From Riptortus pedestris (Eukaryota; Arthropoda; Insecta; Hemiptera; Alydidae): a stretch of DNA of 64,000 nt. Shown in pieces: positions 34,390 to 45,830 of this stretch. The stretch's first letter is position 1. Each line of letters opens with the position of its first letter. The notes under the pieces were generated by a model that made no database searches, was not told the origin of the DNA, and saw nothing but the letters and a program-made list of their open reading frames with translations. The stretch spans positions 86,706,001-86,770,000 of the forward strand of contig CM032233.1 of assembly GCA_019009955.1 (NCBI GenBank), written 5' to 3'. Made by a program: the position numbers and the translations under genes.

Positions 34390-34790
34390 TATCTATTATG
34401 TTTTTTTTTGTTGACTTGTCCTTCTTTGTAAACAATGTTTTTACTTGTACCCCATAAGAAGTAGTGGGAGATAGTTAAATCAGGTGATCTGGACACCACT
34501 CAATATCTATGGCTCAGCCAATGCACCTTCCTGGAAAAAGTTGCTTTAATTTGTTCCTCACTAACCTCGAGAAATGTTTTGGGCATCTATCTCCTCCACG
34601 TTCTTTGATATGAATAGGGGTTGGTCAGCAATTCCAGCATGGACTGTATTTTATTTGATAATTGTGCTTTCTTCTTTTTGCACGAACCTCAATATCCTGT
34701 GGCCATTCTTCAGTCGTCTTTTCTGATCCCATCTCTCAAAAATTTTTAGGAGGGGGGTAAACACGAACAGCATATTGACTAGTTTGTTTA
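34390..34790 (-). pseudogene. Mariner-like (IS630-type) transposase remnant
   Basis: The minus strand around 34400-34500 reads SRSPDLTISHYFLWGTSKNIVYK, which matches the last catalytic-region block of mariner-type transposases ('RSPDL-P-DFFLWG-LK--VY'). Preceding text in another frame (EEQIKATF, RKVHWLSHR) fits the segment before it. Frameshifts and stops are present. A left end around 34030 (GGGGTGATTAAAAAAAATAT) might be a terminal repeat, but I found no clear partner. Confidence 0.62.
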
Positions 34791-34859
34791 AAAGACATGC
34801 CAAGAATAAGGTAATGAATGATGCTCATTTCAAATCTAACAAAGCACTGATGAAAAAAA

Positions 34860-35860
34860 TTTCAAATTAATTGAATAAAATATGCTTTAGCTAAACTTTT
34901 AGGTTAATATTCATTTCTTCATCTTAAAGGAAGAGCATCTTTTAGATTAGGCAATAGTTACTTTACCTTCAATATCCATTCACAAGTGTTATGAACTAAC
35001 ATAAATAAAACACTTGATAAGAACGTGAATAGTTAATGCCACTCTAGTTTTATCTCTATATCCTATCCTGTACACATTTTGTGTTGGGTTTGCCATGCTG
35101 GAAGTGACAATTTAGCTCCCCTTCAAAAAAAAGTTCTGCAATTTTTAAGTTACTGGATGAAACTGTAGAACTTTAATTCTTGAACGTCACCTGGAATGGG
35201 GGTTCTTTCATGACAAATTGTTTAATTTTGTTTCCAAGTGTTATTTATATGATTAGAAAACTACTACTTCACCCATAATCCTACATGTTAGTAATAACCA
35301 TTATGGTACATTCAACTATTCTTTTTATTTTTGATGCATAAGAACACGTCAAATCAAAAAATACCACTAAACAAAATTTGATTTTCCATCAGATCTCATA
35401 AAAAATATACCTTCTAACTAAAATTCCAGAGATAGGGTTCAAGCTTCCTTGATAAACCTGAAATTGTTATAAAACCTAAAAGGAATCTTCCTGTGATATG
35501 TTTACATCTCTGAAAGTTTCATTTTGGAATTTCAAAAACTCTGGGAGAAAAGGAGTTTTTACAGAAACTGTGAATTGTTCTTATTTATAAAACCGTTAGC
35601 CCGATGGCGAATAACACGTTCATTTAGCATAGGTTGTGTAAATAGTGGATACTAATGAATATTTAGAGCAATATTTCATGTTCACTTCTTTATAATCCTG
35701 AATGTGTAATAATAGCGTTGTGCCATAAATATTAGTGCGCGTAGTCTTTAAGCAAGCACACCTTTGTAGCCGTCCATCTGGTTGTTATCGCGAGGATCTT
35801 GCTGCCCCTGCCGGTTCAACAACTCTCACCACCTCACAGGCAGTCATTTCCAAAAGAAAC
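34860..35860. other. No gene recognised
   Basis: AT-rich flank of the BEL/Pao element; nothing supported. Confidence 0.45.
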
Positions 35861-35864
35861 ATGG

Positions 35865-36170
35865 CCTGTTCCGGCTATTAGCTAAAAGGAAAACAATGAC
35901 ACAGTGGAGCCTTCTCCTCGACTAGCTCAGCAGTTACGCTCTCATTTCTCTAAGACGCTAATCCATTTTCTCTATTATTATTATTATTATTATTTATTAA
36001 CGTCCACTTTTTGCAAGTCAGGCTAATTGGGACGGACTATCTACAGGTTACCACCCTTGTCTAGCCAGGGTGGGGTGGGATTTTCTCTATTAGTTATGTA
36101 CTATATTATTATTACTAATCCACTGAACCAAGTAAAGAGTATATTTTATCTAAACATATCAAACTGTTAG
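35865..36170 (+). repeat. 5' LTR of the BEL/Pao element, carrying a SINE
   Basis: Matches the 3' LTR on both sides of the SINE insertion. Without the 115-bp insert plus duplication it would be about 190 bp, similar to the partner. Confidence 0.7.
35978..36079 (-). mobile_element. tRNA-derived SINE, 5'-truncated copy 2, in the LTR
   Basis: Reverse orientation: (TTA)n tail, then ATTAACGTCCACTTTTTGCA, CTAATTGGGACGG and GGTTACCACCCTTG. It is flanked by 13-bp duplications ATTTTCTCTATTA (35965-35977 and 36080-36092). The 3' LTR has a single ATTTTTCTCTATTA at 39897-39910, the uninterrupted site. Confidence 0.9.
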
Positions 36171-36259
36171 AACGAACCCTTTACCATCACTCTCTTCCCC
36201 ATTTATGCCTTCTTCCTTTAACTATATATTTAACGGCTTGGCTGGTGGAGATGATGTAT

Positions 36260-36358
36260 ATCCATTGTTGAAAAAAAGGTCATCACCTCCACTAGGTTTT
36301 TAATGTTGTGGTGAAACACGTATGTACTTCAGTATATGTATGCATGTGTGTGTGTAAG

Positions 36359-36394
<36 letters not shown>

Positions 36395-36420
36395 ATGAAT
36401 TTAGAAGTAAAGTTAGAGTG
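36260..36420. repeat. (TA)n microsatellite in the BEL/Pao leader
   Basis: TA tract at 36360-36392, preceded by a TG-rich stretch. Confidence 0.9.
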
Positions 36421-36690
36421 ACTCTAATATATATGAATTTAGAAGCAAAGTTAAAGAGTGGGAGAGCGACTCTAAAATTATTATGTAAAGATATGTGTCA
36501 AAATTTATCAGGTAGGTAAATTTGTGATAGAGGAAAATTACTGCTGGCTTTGAAAGAAACGTTTACTCTTTTACCAACCCTAATATCGGATATATGAACT
36601 AATTTGAATCTTATCAACATTTATTTTTTACTTCAGTGAATTATTATTTCCTTTAAAGGAAGATATTAAGATTAGTCATAATATTATTCC

Positions 36691-37320
36691 ATGTATTATA
36701 ACCTGTACAGTATTTTCAAAACAATGAGGTTACACAAGATAATTAATTCTCATAATCAATCTTTAGGAAGAACTAGATTACCAAAGATTAATCTCTCTAC
36801 CTTCTCAGGTGTGTTCTTGTATGTTGTGAATTTCTTAAATTCAAACATTCATTCTATGGTGAACTCCAATTATGAAATACCAGTGATAGAAACATTTCAT
36901 TACGTATTGGGTGTTGTGAAGACCCTTATTTCTATCTTTACTACTTCTGAAGCTAATTATGATCAAAGCAAGGAATGCATTAGTGAAATAATATCGTAGC
37001 AAAAGACTTATAGATGCTCATGTATTGAAAAAATAACTGTTTCTCCAGGTTAGGTTCCGATCCTGTAAATAATTGTTTGCGATTAACTGAATGCCCAATC
37101 ACTAAGGCTTTAATTACTCGCTTTAGGAAATGGAAGAAATTCACACGTCAAAAAGAAAATAGTCACGTCAAATCAAAATACTCCGACTACGAAACATTTG
37201 GTCATATGACTCCTACAACATCTTCATCTGCATATGTTATCCTTCATATTGCCGTCATTAAGAATGACCCTGAGGAAAGAAATACAGGTTGTTTTTTATT
37301 CATCTATGGCTACTTCTAGT
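36691..37320 (+). pseudogene. BEL/Pao gag-like (DUF1759-type) and following region
   Basis: The frame 36691-36999 reads TRLPKINLSTFSGVFLYVVNFLNSNIH...IPVIETFHYVLGVVKTLI...EANYDQSKECISE. This is the DUF1759 pattern ('LPKI-LP-F-G----W--F---F---IH', 'K--YL---L-G-A', 'NY--A---L'). The frame 37077-37319 (LTECPITKALITRFRKWKKF...) resembles the later 'L--FW--E' block ahead of the reverse transcriptase. The nucleic-acid-binding and protease motifs are not recognisable. Confidence 0.72.
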
Positions 37321-37530
37321 GGCTCATTGAATGATAGGCTCCACGTTGGATCCAAGCTCAGGAAAGACGTTGATGAAATAATTTTGAACTTTAGGCGCTA
37401 CATTTAAGCTGTAACAGCTGACCTAGTTAAATGTATAGGCAAATGCTCATCAATCTTCAGGGCAGAAAATATCAGCACTTCTTTTGGCGACCGGACTCAA
37501 GGTCTACAATCCTTAATATAATCCTTTGGG

Positions 37531-38010
37531 TTGAATACTATGACGTATGGCATGTCATTATCCCCATTTTTGGCTTTGCGCACATTTCAACAATTAGTGA
37601 AAACTGAAGTAGGACACTTTCATGAAGCGGCTAAGGCATTATATCAAGGCATTTATCTGGATGATTTACTCAAAGGAGCAATGTTTACGTTTTTTAATCT
37701 TGATGAGAAAATTAGGCTGAAGGAAGAACTTGCAGGTCTGCTCGTAAAAGAAAAATTTACTATCCACAAGTGGAGAAGCAACAGTTCAGAGGTCCTATGT
37801 TGGTACCCTAGATGATGACCCCATGAGTTTTACTCCAAAGAATCATGCTAAGGGAATTTTAGTCATGGCTTGGGAATCCACTTCTGATAGGCTCTTCTAT
37901 GAGGTTAGAAGTGACAGTGGTGGTGTAACTAAGAGAACTATTTTTTCTGTAATATCCCGCCTATACGACCCACTTGGTCTGTCATTTTTAAGGACTATTT
38001 TTTTTTAAGC
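37531..38010 (+). pseudogene. BEL/Pao reverse transcriptase region
   Basis: Reads MTYGMSLSPFLALRTFQQL...FHEAAKALYQGIYLDDLLKGA, then EELAGLLVKEKFTIHKWRSNSSEVL, and DPMSFTPKN...TKRTIFSVISRLYDPLGL. YLDDLL is the catalytic YxDD box of BEL/Pao polymerases, and the 'R--FS-ISR-+DPLG' block marks the family. The last two blocks are split by a stop at 37813-37815. Confidence 0.85.
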
Positions 38011-38039
38011 ATGGCATTACAAATGGCACATGGGATGAC

Positions 38040-39190
38040 ATTCGTCTTGCCGAATTCCAAAAAGAATAGTTAACTTTCGCAGGCCAGCTTCCACTCCTTG
38101 TCAATCTCAGGATTCCTCAATATATATTTCTGTCCTCGTCGACATATTTCCATAACAGCATTGGGTGGTGCATCTCAATGAAACAAGGCTGCAGTATTCT
38201 ATCTGAAGGTAACATTATCAACTGGAGATAAAAAGGTTAAATTATCAAGGCCAAGACAAAATTGGCCCTAATTAAAACTATTTCAATTTCCCCATTTGGA
38301 ACTTTGTGCAGCTCACCTGCTACTGAAACTCCTCTTATCCGTGTCAAACTACTGAAGATATTTTCTCATCAATTACCAAACCTTGCTATCCACAGGGTTT
38401 TGTTTATAACGACCAATATGAAACAAGGTGAATGGTTTCATGTAGCCCCTGGTGACAACCCAGCCAATTTAGCTTCTCGTTTTGTATACCCAGAAGAATT
38501 AGTAACAATATTTTCTCACTTTTTCTACAAGGATCATCTTGGCTTTGTCATTCACAACTAGAGTTTCCTGAAACTCAAACGACCCCACCTCAATATGTCC
38601 CTGAACTGCATACAGGTGTCTCGCTTGTAATTGAGGAATGCTAATCTTAGCTAATTTCCTGGATATAAGAAACATTCACTCTGTGCAAAGATCATATGCA
38701 TTCTGGAGTATATTATTGGGCTTTTCATGAAGATCGAATTATTAGTCCTTTTACTCCAAATGAAATTGAAGTGACTGTTGATCTGCATCAGGTAAATTCA
38801 ACGAATAATATTTGCTGATGAATTCGATTGGAAAAATAACCGTTCGCAATCAAAGTGCTTAATTTCCATTGCAGCATATTTTGATGCCGAAGGAGTCATC
38901 AGAGTTGGCTGGTGACTTTATAATACTGACCTTCCTCATGATTTCAAGTATCCTATTATTATTCCGTGAAAAATTCACCTGCTCAACCTCATGATAGATC
39001 ATTACCATCAGACATTTTACCACTTTGGGCTTCAAGGTCTCATTTCCTTCATTCGCAGGAAATATTGGGGTTTCAGACTTCTGGACATTATTCATAGTCG
39101 ACTGTTTAAATGTCCCTCTTCCTATCGAATAAAGCTCGACCATTGATGGGGAGTCTTCCTTGTTCTAGATTTTTCAAGCTAGGCATTTTT
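38040..39190 (+). pseudogene. BEL/Pao RNase H / linker region, heavily decayed
   Basis: Fragments such as GEWFHVAPGDNPANLASRFVYPEEL (38430-38510 area; family pattern 'W+-V-T-DNPAD--SRG'). No continuous frame. Confidence 0.6.
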
Positions 39191-39194
39191 TAAA

Positions 39195-39660
39195 ATTCAT
39201 GACAGTAGAGGTTGACTTTGCAGGACCCTTTCTCACCACATTTGTTTATCGTCGAAACACAAAGACTTGTAAGGTCTACTATTGCAAATTTTCCGTTTTG
39301 CAACTAAAGGTGTTCATTTAGAGGTCGTCTCAAAGTTAACAACTAATACATTTTTAGCAGCACTATACCAGTTAATCGCACGACGAGGCTACCTAGCAAA
39401 ATCCACTCGACTGGTAAAACGTTTGTTAGTGCCGCACGTAGATTAAAGGAACTGCTTCTGTTCCTTAACAAGGGAGAAATACAGAACAGAATACAGAGGC
39501 ATGTCCTAGAAAATGGGAAATGGGATTGGGTATTCATGCCTATATATTATCTTCATTTGGTGGGCTCTGGGAAGCAACTGTGAAGTTCGGCAAACTACCA
39601 CTTGAATCGTGTGATAACTACACAGACGCTAACCTTTGAAGAATTGAGGTAAGTCTTCTC
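39195..39660 (+). pseudogene. BEL/Pao integrase remnant
   Basis: Reads TVEVDFAGPFLTTFVYRRN...CKVYYC, then a frame with an AALYQLIARRG-like block, and SSFGGLWEATVKFGKLPL...LTFEEL. These fit the integrase core (DYAGPF, AVHLE-like, FI-RRG, FGGLWEA-VK--K-HL) in three frames with stops. Confidence 0.78.
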
Positions 39661-39784
39661 CCCTTGTCTTGACATTTCACAAGAATACTTCATCACCCCG
39701 GAATTGCATTGGCAGAGAGATCTCGCCATTTAGTTCTGCTGGCTACCGCTGGTCTGGAGTCATGTTCAAAGGAACCGAGGCCTC

Positions 39785-39990
39785 TTCTGGCTATTCGATA
39801 AAACAGCGAAGAAGACAGTGGTCTACTTCCCCTCAACTGGCCGCAGCCAGCTCCTGTCGCCTCAGTTAAGCTCGAATTTCTATTGGACGCTATTCCATTT
39901 TTCTCTATTATTTATGTAATATATTATTATTACGAAAGCACTAATCTAAGTAAACAGAGATAAGTAAAGAATACATTTTATCATAACATA
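39785..39990 (+). repeat. 3' LTR of the BEL/Pao element
   Basis: Pairs with 35865-36170 but has no SINE; the empty SINE site is at 39897-39910. Confidence 0.7.
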
Positions 39991-40009
39991 GCAAACAAGT
40001 TTGTTATAT

Positions 40010-40545
40010 ACATTTATTTCTGTATTGAATATTAGCCGAGATATTTGTATTTTTCAGTGATGTCATCATTTAAGGTTTAAGTTCTAAATGACATGATTTT
40101 TATTTAATCAACACCACACTCGATATTTACCCGGTCAAAGAAAACTAAAGATTAGATTAAGCAATGGCTTGGGGGAGGAGGGGGTCTAGAGAGAGGAATA
40201 ATTGAAAATTCGAAATATCTCTGTTACTACGAGTCAGATAGGAAATTATTGTATACCCAAGCTTGTTGAAACTTTAATATTCTGCAACTATTGTTTTTAC
40301 ATGTTTTCTCGGACTCCAATATTAACCGAGCTATTTGTCTTTTTTTGGTTTCATTTGATTTTTACTTTAAAACCTCAGTCACTAAACATCTGAAGCCTTA
40401 GTAACATTTTAATCCTGTTTACACAAGCTTCTTACTTTGGGAGAAATTGAGAACTGATGATGAGCTCAGATCATCAGCGTATCATATTCCAGCAAATGGG
40501 AAATCTGCTAGTTTACGCAGCAGCTGCGTGACAGACTTGATTTAA
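40010..40545 (-). repeat. Family A repeat, inverted copy
   Basis: On the minus strand it ends with the left terminal block (GGGAAATCTGCTAGTTTACGCAGCAGCTGCGTGAC in shortened form at 40498-40533). Its body includes AGTCAGATAGGAAATTATTG and ATATTAACCGAG-TATTTG. Confidence 0.7.
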
Positions 40546-40549
40546 TGTA

Positions 40550-43480
40550 TAAATTTTCCTGCTAATCTAGAAATGATGGCACAGAACTGTTGATGAAGTC
40601 CAAAATAAATCCACTTTCACTTAATAAATATATTAGGAGAACCTCCCTACAATTTGTATTCTCTCTCATAAATGGATTTCACTTCTTCTGTCCCCTCTGA
40701 GAGTACATATCTCATAAATGTCAATTACACAGTTCACTATCTCAGAAACATTTCTATAATTGAGTAGCGTTCTTTTTCTCAAAGATGTACATTTTGAATC
40801 AACTTCAGGCTGGAGCTAATTTTATGGAAAAAAAAATTGTTCCCATTTTATCTGAAATTGTGGTACATATGTGATACAGACATGTAATATTTCGATAGTA
40901 CCGGATAAGAAAGACGTTGGTTATATAGGATTTTTTAAATGCTGATTTTATTGATGTCTGTGTACAGGCAGAATGTGGACTATAATGGATGATAAAAACT
41001 ATTAATTTAGGAGTGAAATTTGATTAGGTATTTAATTAAATTTGAACGTTCGAATAAAAACATATTTATTTTCGTAATTTAATAAATTAAATTACTGTGA
41101 ACAATAAATAAAAAAAAAAGCAGTTGTATGCTTTTAAAAAATCAGCAATGAGGTTGATAATAATTCATTGCTGTTAGTAGTGATTGTTTTCTAAACAAAC
41201 AAACAAAAAATCACCTATTTACTCATTATTTTTTTTAAATCTCATTGACTTACCCTAATGTTTGATTTAAATTAATTCGTTTCATACTTTGATGACCTTT
41301 TCACACCCTCATTGCTACTGCATTTAACAGTTGTATAAATATTTTGCTTAATTTGGTCGAAATGTATTAAATAATTAAGAATAACGATTTTTTTTAAAAC
41401 TCAATAATTTAGAATTTCCTAAATCCTAATTCTTCTCTGTTTTTACAGAATGTTAAAAAGATTTTGAATTATTGTAATACTGAAAATGTACACAGAAAAT
41501 ATGACAGTGAACTGTACTAACATTATGTCACTGAAATGATGGGTTTTTGATATTTTTTCATACTCTTACTGAGATAACACATATAAATGAGGTTAATTAA
41601 GTGTTAAAAATGCAACCAACCCAACACTTTGGGTTGTAGAAGTATCCTTCGCCTGGTTTCAGGTTTTAAATGAACTAATTATAAGTTATAAATGTTTTAC
41701 ACCTGCAGAGATGTATTTATTATATGAAATTATTAGAGAAATTTACGAGTGTTCAATAAATTAAATATTTGTATTGACCTGACCAACACAAAGTTTAGGA
41801 TAATGTTAAAGAATACCTGGTATTATTCAAATATTTTGTTTTACCAAAGATAGAACATAACTAAAAATTGAATGTTTCTTGTTTTTTAATATGTCATTAC
41901 GTATCAGTTATTGCTGATTGTCCTTCTCATCTGCCTCTTTGTACAATATATTGTACAAAAATGTCAATTATAATTAAAATACAAGAATACATTCTTCAGT
42001 TTATTAATCCTATCTTGGAATTTTAGATTTAGAATAAAAATTATGAAATTATATTGTCAGAAATTGATCATTATTTATCATTGACTGAATATAATGTTAT
42101 AGCACTTTTTTTTTGTGTGTTTTACCATTGAACAAAATATTGGGCCAGTATTTAGGGCATGATTTAATGGCTCCTTGAAAATGATATGGATAAATTCTGA
42201 CAAAATGTTTTTGTTAGTGAATAGAAACTGGCATAGTTTCATTGAATGAATTCGCCAATCTATTTTTTACATTTTTCCCTTTATACAATGTTTTTAAGGT
42301 AGTATTATTTTCAACTAAATTTAATCTGATTCAAACTTCTGTGAATGACATTTTAATTCAATTTTATTTTAAATATTTGATGGTTTTTATATAAAGTAAA
42401 GCATGTAGAGTAGTCCTATTCAATGAAAAGTGGATAGCGAGTTTTCTTGATATCCTACCAGAGTATATTATTTATTATAAGAAAGAGAATTTTGAGTGAA
42501 ATGATGTTAGTTTGTACGTTTTAATAATTGATGTGGAGTGTAAGGGGGACTATAGAGGTGATCGCTTCCTCTCAATATTTGTCTTGGAAGGGAAAGTTTA
42601 ATGTTCATTAAATACATTTTTCTAAGAGTTGAAAAAACATTTATAAACTGAAGAGAAAATTTTAAGTGTATGTGTTTGGATGTACATGTATATATAGGGT
42701 ATATGTGAATATATAAAACGAGATATGACAAACTGACCTTGTCTTTCTTACCCCTAACTAAAATTATAAATTCTCGCTAGAGCAAAGACTAGTTTTCCAC
42801 AGTAAAACTAATAATAACATCAAACAATAATTCTTCATGTTTGGAAATATTTACACCAATTAGAACTGTTTTATTTTTTGCTAATTTTGATATGAAAATA
42901 TATTATTTGTATGAAATCCTTTTTTTTTTTAATAATTTAATTCAATTTGTATTGATTTTGTAAACACTATTTTGTTTCTTTTTCATGTTTTTTCATCTCT
43001 CAATGTTGTCAACTTTAATCAAATTGGCTTGATGCTTGATAGTAGTAGAAGAATTAAAATTACTCGAGCAGCCTTATTTCAGTAAGAGAATGTTTGTTTC
43101 TTTGTCCAAATATCGTATTGAATATTTTTTAACATCACTAATTTAGTTTATCGGTAAACAGCTATATATAAAATGATTCCTAGTATTACTTATTAGTCTT
43201 ACAGAATTAACTTATGCAAGATGGCGATGAGGGCGTGATTACAGTTTCCTTGAAACATTTGTAAGTATTTTAATTACCTACATTATATTCACTGACTGGA
43301 ACATTAAAATATAATATAATGTGAATGTCCTTATTTTAAAGTCGTTTAATCTTAAGAATATTATGAAAAACATGCCTATTTACATATATACAAAAAAATA
43401 CAGTTGAGGAATGACTTTAAATGTTCTATGAAATATAATGTATAGACACAATATCCATTCCTTCTCGATGAATTGGCATG
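40550..43480. other. No gene recognised
   Basis: About 2.9 kb of AT-rich DNA without motifs I can assign. Confidence 0.5.
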
Positions 43481-43689
43481 AATGAATCACTTTTTGAAGT
43501 GTTGTTCAAGGTGTGGTTGGGTTCAGAAGAGGTTAGTAGTGAGGCCTGAAGAGATCTTATTCGGGTGTAGGGGGTGGGCTGGAGCAAGGAGGTAGCCAGG
43601 CCCCGCACTCAGGAGAGAGAAGGAGTTACCCAGGCTGCTCCCGCCTTCCTTCCCTGTCCCACTTCCGCTCCATTTCTCTCCTTCCATTT

Positions 43690-44300
43690 TACCTGAAACA
43701 TCAATTAGAAGATGAACCTATATGTTGCTATTGCAATGGAACACTGACTGTAAAACACATACTAACTGACTGCACACTAGTAAAAACGTACCCATGGCCC
43801 ACAAATGTATGCGAACTACTGGCCGACAGTAGCCAATTTATAGATGATGTCTTTAAGTATTTAAGAAATAATGGATTATTTGATGAAATATAAAAGCTAT
43901 TATTTACGATTATGACAGTTATATATAGCAAGCACTGTACGTGGAATATAAGTTTTGTCTCCTTCCAGTTTAACTATTTCAATATTTTTTATATTGTTTT
44001 TTCCCCCTCATAGTGTAAATATACTAATAATTAATATTTAGTTTTGTCCATTCTATTTATTTTGTACATTTGTAAAATTTAGCTGTGTAAAATTTTTAAT
44101 ATTTACTTAATTTTGTAAAATTATATTCTAACATGTTAAAAGATAATCGCCATTGTAGCGGCATGGTTCTATTTATGTTGTACATTTGTAACATTTAGCT
44201 TTGTAAAAATTTTAATATTTATTTAATTTTGTAAAACTATACTCAAACATGTTAAAAGATGAATCCCCATTGTAGCAGCATCTTAAATAAATAATGAATA
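43690..44300 (+). mobile_element. Jockey/I-type retrotransposon 3' end with duplicated 3' UTR
   Basis: 43690-43893 reads YLKHQLEDEPICCYCNGTLTVKHILTDC....ELLADSSQFIDDVFKYLR, the Cys/His tail after RNase H in I/Jockey-type elements ('P-C--C----TV-HIL--C'). A tandem duplication of about 120 bp follows (44048-44167 and 44168-44285), each with TTTGTA-CATTTGTAA, CATGTTAAAAGAT and CCATTGTAGC-GCAT, then an AAATAAATAATGAA tail. Confidence 0.8.
43693..43893 (+). pseudogene. RNase H-associated zinc tail of a Jockey/I-type element
   Basis: About 67 codons open, with Cys-x2-Cys...His-x4-Cys. It resembles the tail at 60548-60841 on the minus strand (shared DSSQ motif, then a run ending in YL), so the two are relatives of one family. 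It is the C-terminal end of the polyprotein only. Confidence 0.78.
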
Positions 44301-44449
44301 TGAAACATGAATTATTCTTTGTAAGGGTACTTTATACAGGACTTCCCTATAGGCTGACTAGGGCCTCGGGATCAAGAGGGGCCTACAATCAAATTGTTAG
44401 CAAAATTTAAATTAAACTATTCTAAAAACAGTGAACACTAAAAACGTCC

Positions 44450-44849
44450 ATCACAAGAGGCTGCTTTAACTAAGCAGATTTCCCTCGTGCGTCACGTATT
44501 TGCATTTATCTCAAAACATAAAAGTTCAATAAGAACAATATTTGGTATTTAGGCTCCAAATAAATGCTTCATAAAATAACAGCTTATTGCTAATATGACA
44601 AGAGTCTCAGTGAGAGTTATCTAATAAATGGATATATCTTGGTTAATTATCAAAATAGTGAAAAATCGCTCATAATAACATTTATAGAACATTACACTTT
44701 CAATAAGATTGGTTCTATACAATTTTTCGATTCGATGAATAGTAACGGAGATATTTCGAAGTTTCGAAATTCCTTCCCTCTAACCCCTCCCCTCCTACTT
44801 GTTCAATTTCAGCCATAAACGAATTTGACCTTTAGTTTTACATTAAACG

Positions 44850-44902
<53 letters not shown>

Positions 44903-45075
44903 TGTTTGGTTACGATCAAATAAGAATTGGGGCCGCTAGAGCGGTATCAGACAAGTATATATGTATATAATTTTGAAAGGACACCATTTTCTTCATTTAC
45001 TAGGTAGGATCGATGGACATTTGAGGAAATGTTTCGAAAATCGGGTCATGAGTACGAGCTTATATTGAGTAAAGT
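44450..45075 (+). repeat. Family A repeat with (TA)n
   Basis: Starts TCACAAGAGGCTGCTTTAACTAAGC (left block) and has TTTCGATTCGATGAAT-GTAACGG. Its TA tract (44851-44900) lies inside the TTGA..AACGC/CGTGTTTGG segment. It continues CCGCTAGAGCGGTATCAGAC and a second TA tract, and ends with GGTAGGATCGATGGACATTTG and TCATGAGTACGAGCT. Confidence 0.8.
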
Positions 45076-45129
45076 AAATCTGCTACCACTGGACTGAAAA
45101 TAAGTAACAATTCTGACAAATAAACAAAT

Positions 45130-45690
45130 AATAAAAACTCCGAGACGCAGAGGCTGCGTAAACTAAGCAGATTTCCCACTTTCTGGAATAACGTAAGTGA
45201 TCTCAACTCACCACATATTCTCTATTTCTAAGTACAAAATCGATGAGTAGAAGGGGGGGAGGTGGAACCGAAGGCAAAAAACAAAAAGTACGAATAACTC
45301 GCTTAGTAGTTGAGTTGCGAGTAAATGCTTAGGACAACAATTGTAGAGCATCAATAGTTCAAGAAGATTGATTCCATAAAAAGATGATGGTATAGATCAA
45401 ATGAACAATTTCGAGACAAGAATGTAAAACCTTAATTGATGACATCATCGCACAACGAATTTGCATGTACCTCGCATAATAAAGGTCTTCTAAAAACAAT
45501 GTTTGGTATTAAGCAGAATAAAGTGGTTCATTTTCTAACCGTCTATTGTTTTTATGACATGAGTGCAAGTGGAAATTTACTCCCACTGAAAACTAAACAA
45601 TTTAAATTTCTCGGTTAATATTCATATTAGAGAAACATGTACGGGACAACATTTGTAGACCATTAAATTTACAACTCAGAAGAATATGAA
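45130..45690 (+). repeat. Family A repeat, 5' part
   Basis: GAGACGCAGAGGCTGCGTAA, then ACTAAGCAGATTTCCCAC and a diverged body with GGTATTAAGC and CTCGGTTAATATTCATA. It is cut off where the DUF7869-type transposon begins at about 45697. Confidence 0.7.
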
Positions 45691-45830
45691 ATATTTTTCA
45701 GTTGACAGAGTGGCTAAGTCCATTGGCATTATTATTATTGATAGTATGGCTGTTGAAGTAAACCAAGTTACTTCTTTCTTCAATCCCTTTCTTAGATCAG
45801 TGGGCAAAAGTTAAAAGATAATGGAACTAG

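Larger units (their letters stand above)
35865..39990 (+). mobile_element. BEL/Pao LTR retrotransposon, decayed
   Basis: Related sequences bound it: a 5' LTR (about 35865-36170) and a 3' LTR (about 39785-39990). They share blocks such as GACGCTA-TCCATTTT, CTCTATTA-TTATGTA-TATATTATTATTAC and AAGTAAA-AG-ATA. Between them, in order, are a gag-type DUF1759 region, reverse transcriptase, and integrase. This is the BEL/Pao order (gag, protease, RT, RNase H, integrase), with most of protease and RNase H too decayed to see. Many stops and frameshifts. LTR divergence suggests an old insertion. LTR edges are approximate. Confidence 0.82.

Noticed and set aside
36691..39869. An intact endogenous retrovirus
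   Set aside because: The RT and integrase motifs are BEL/Pao type with many stops; no envelope-like frame is visible.
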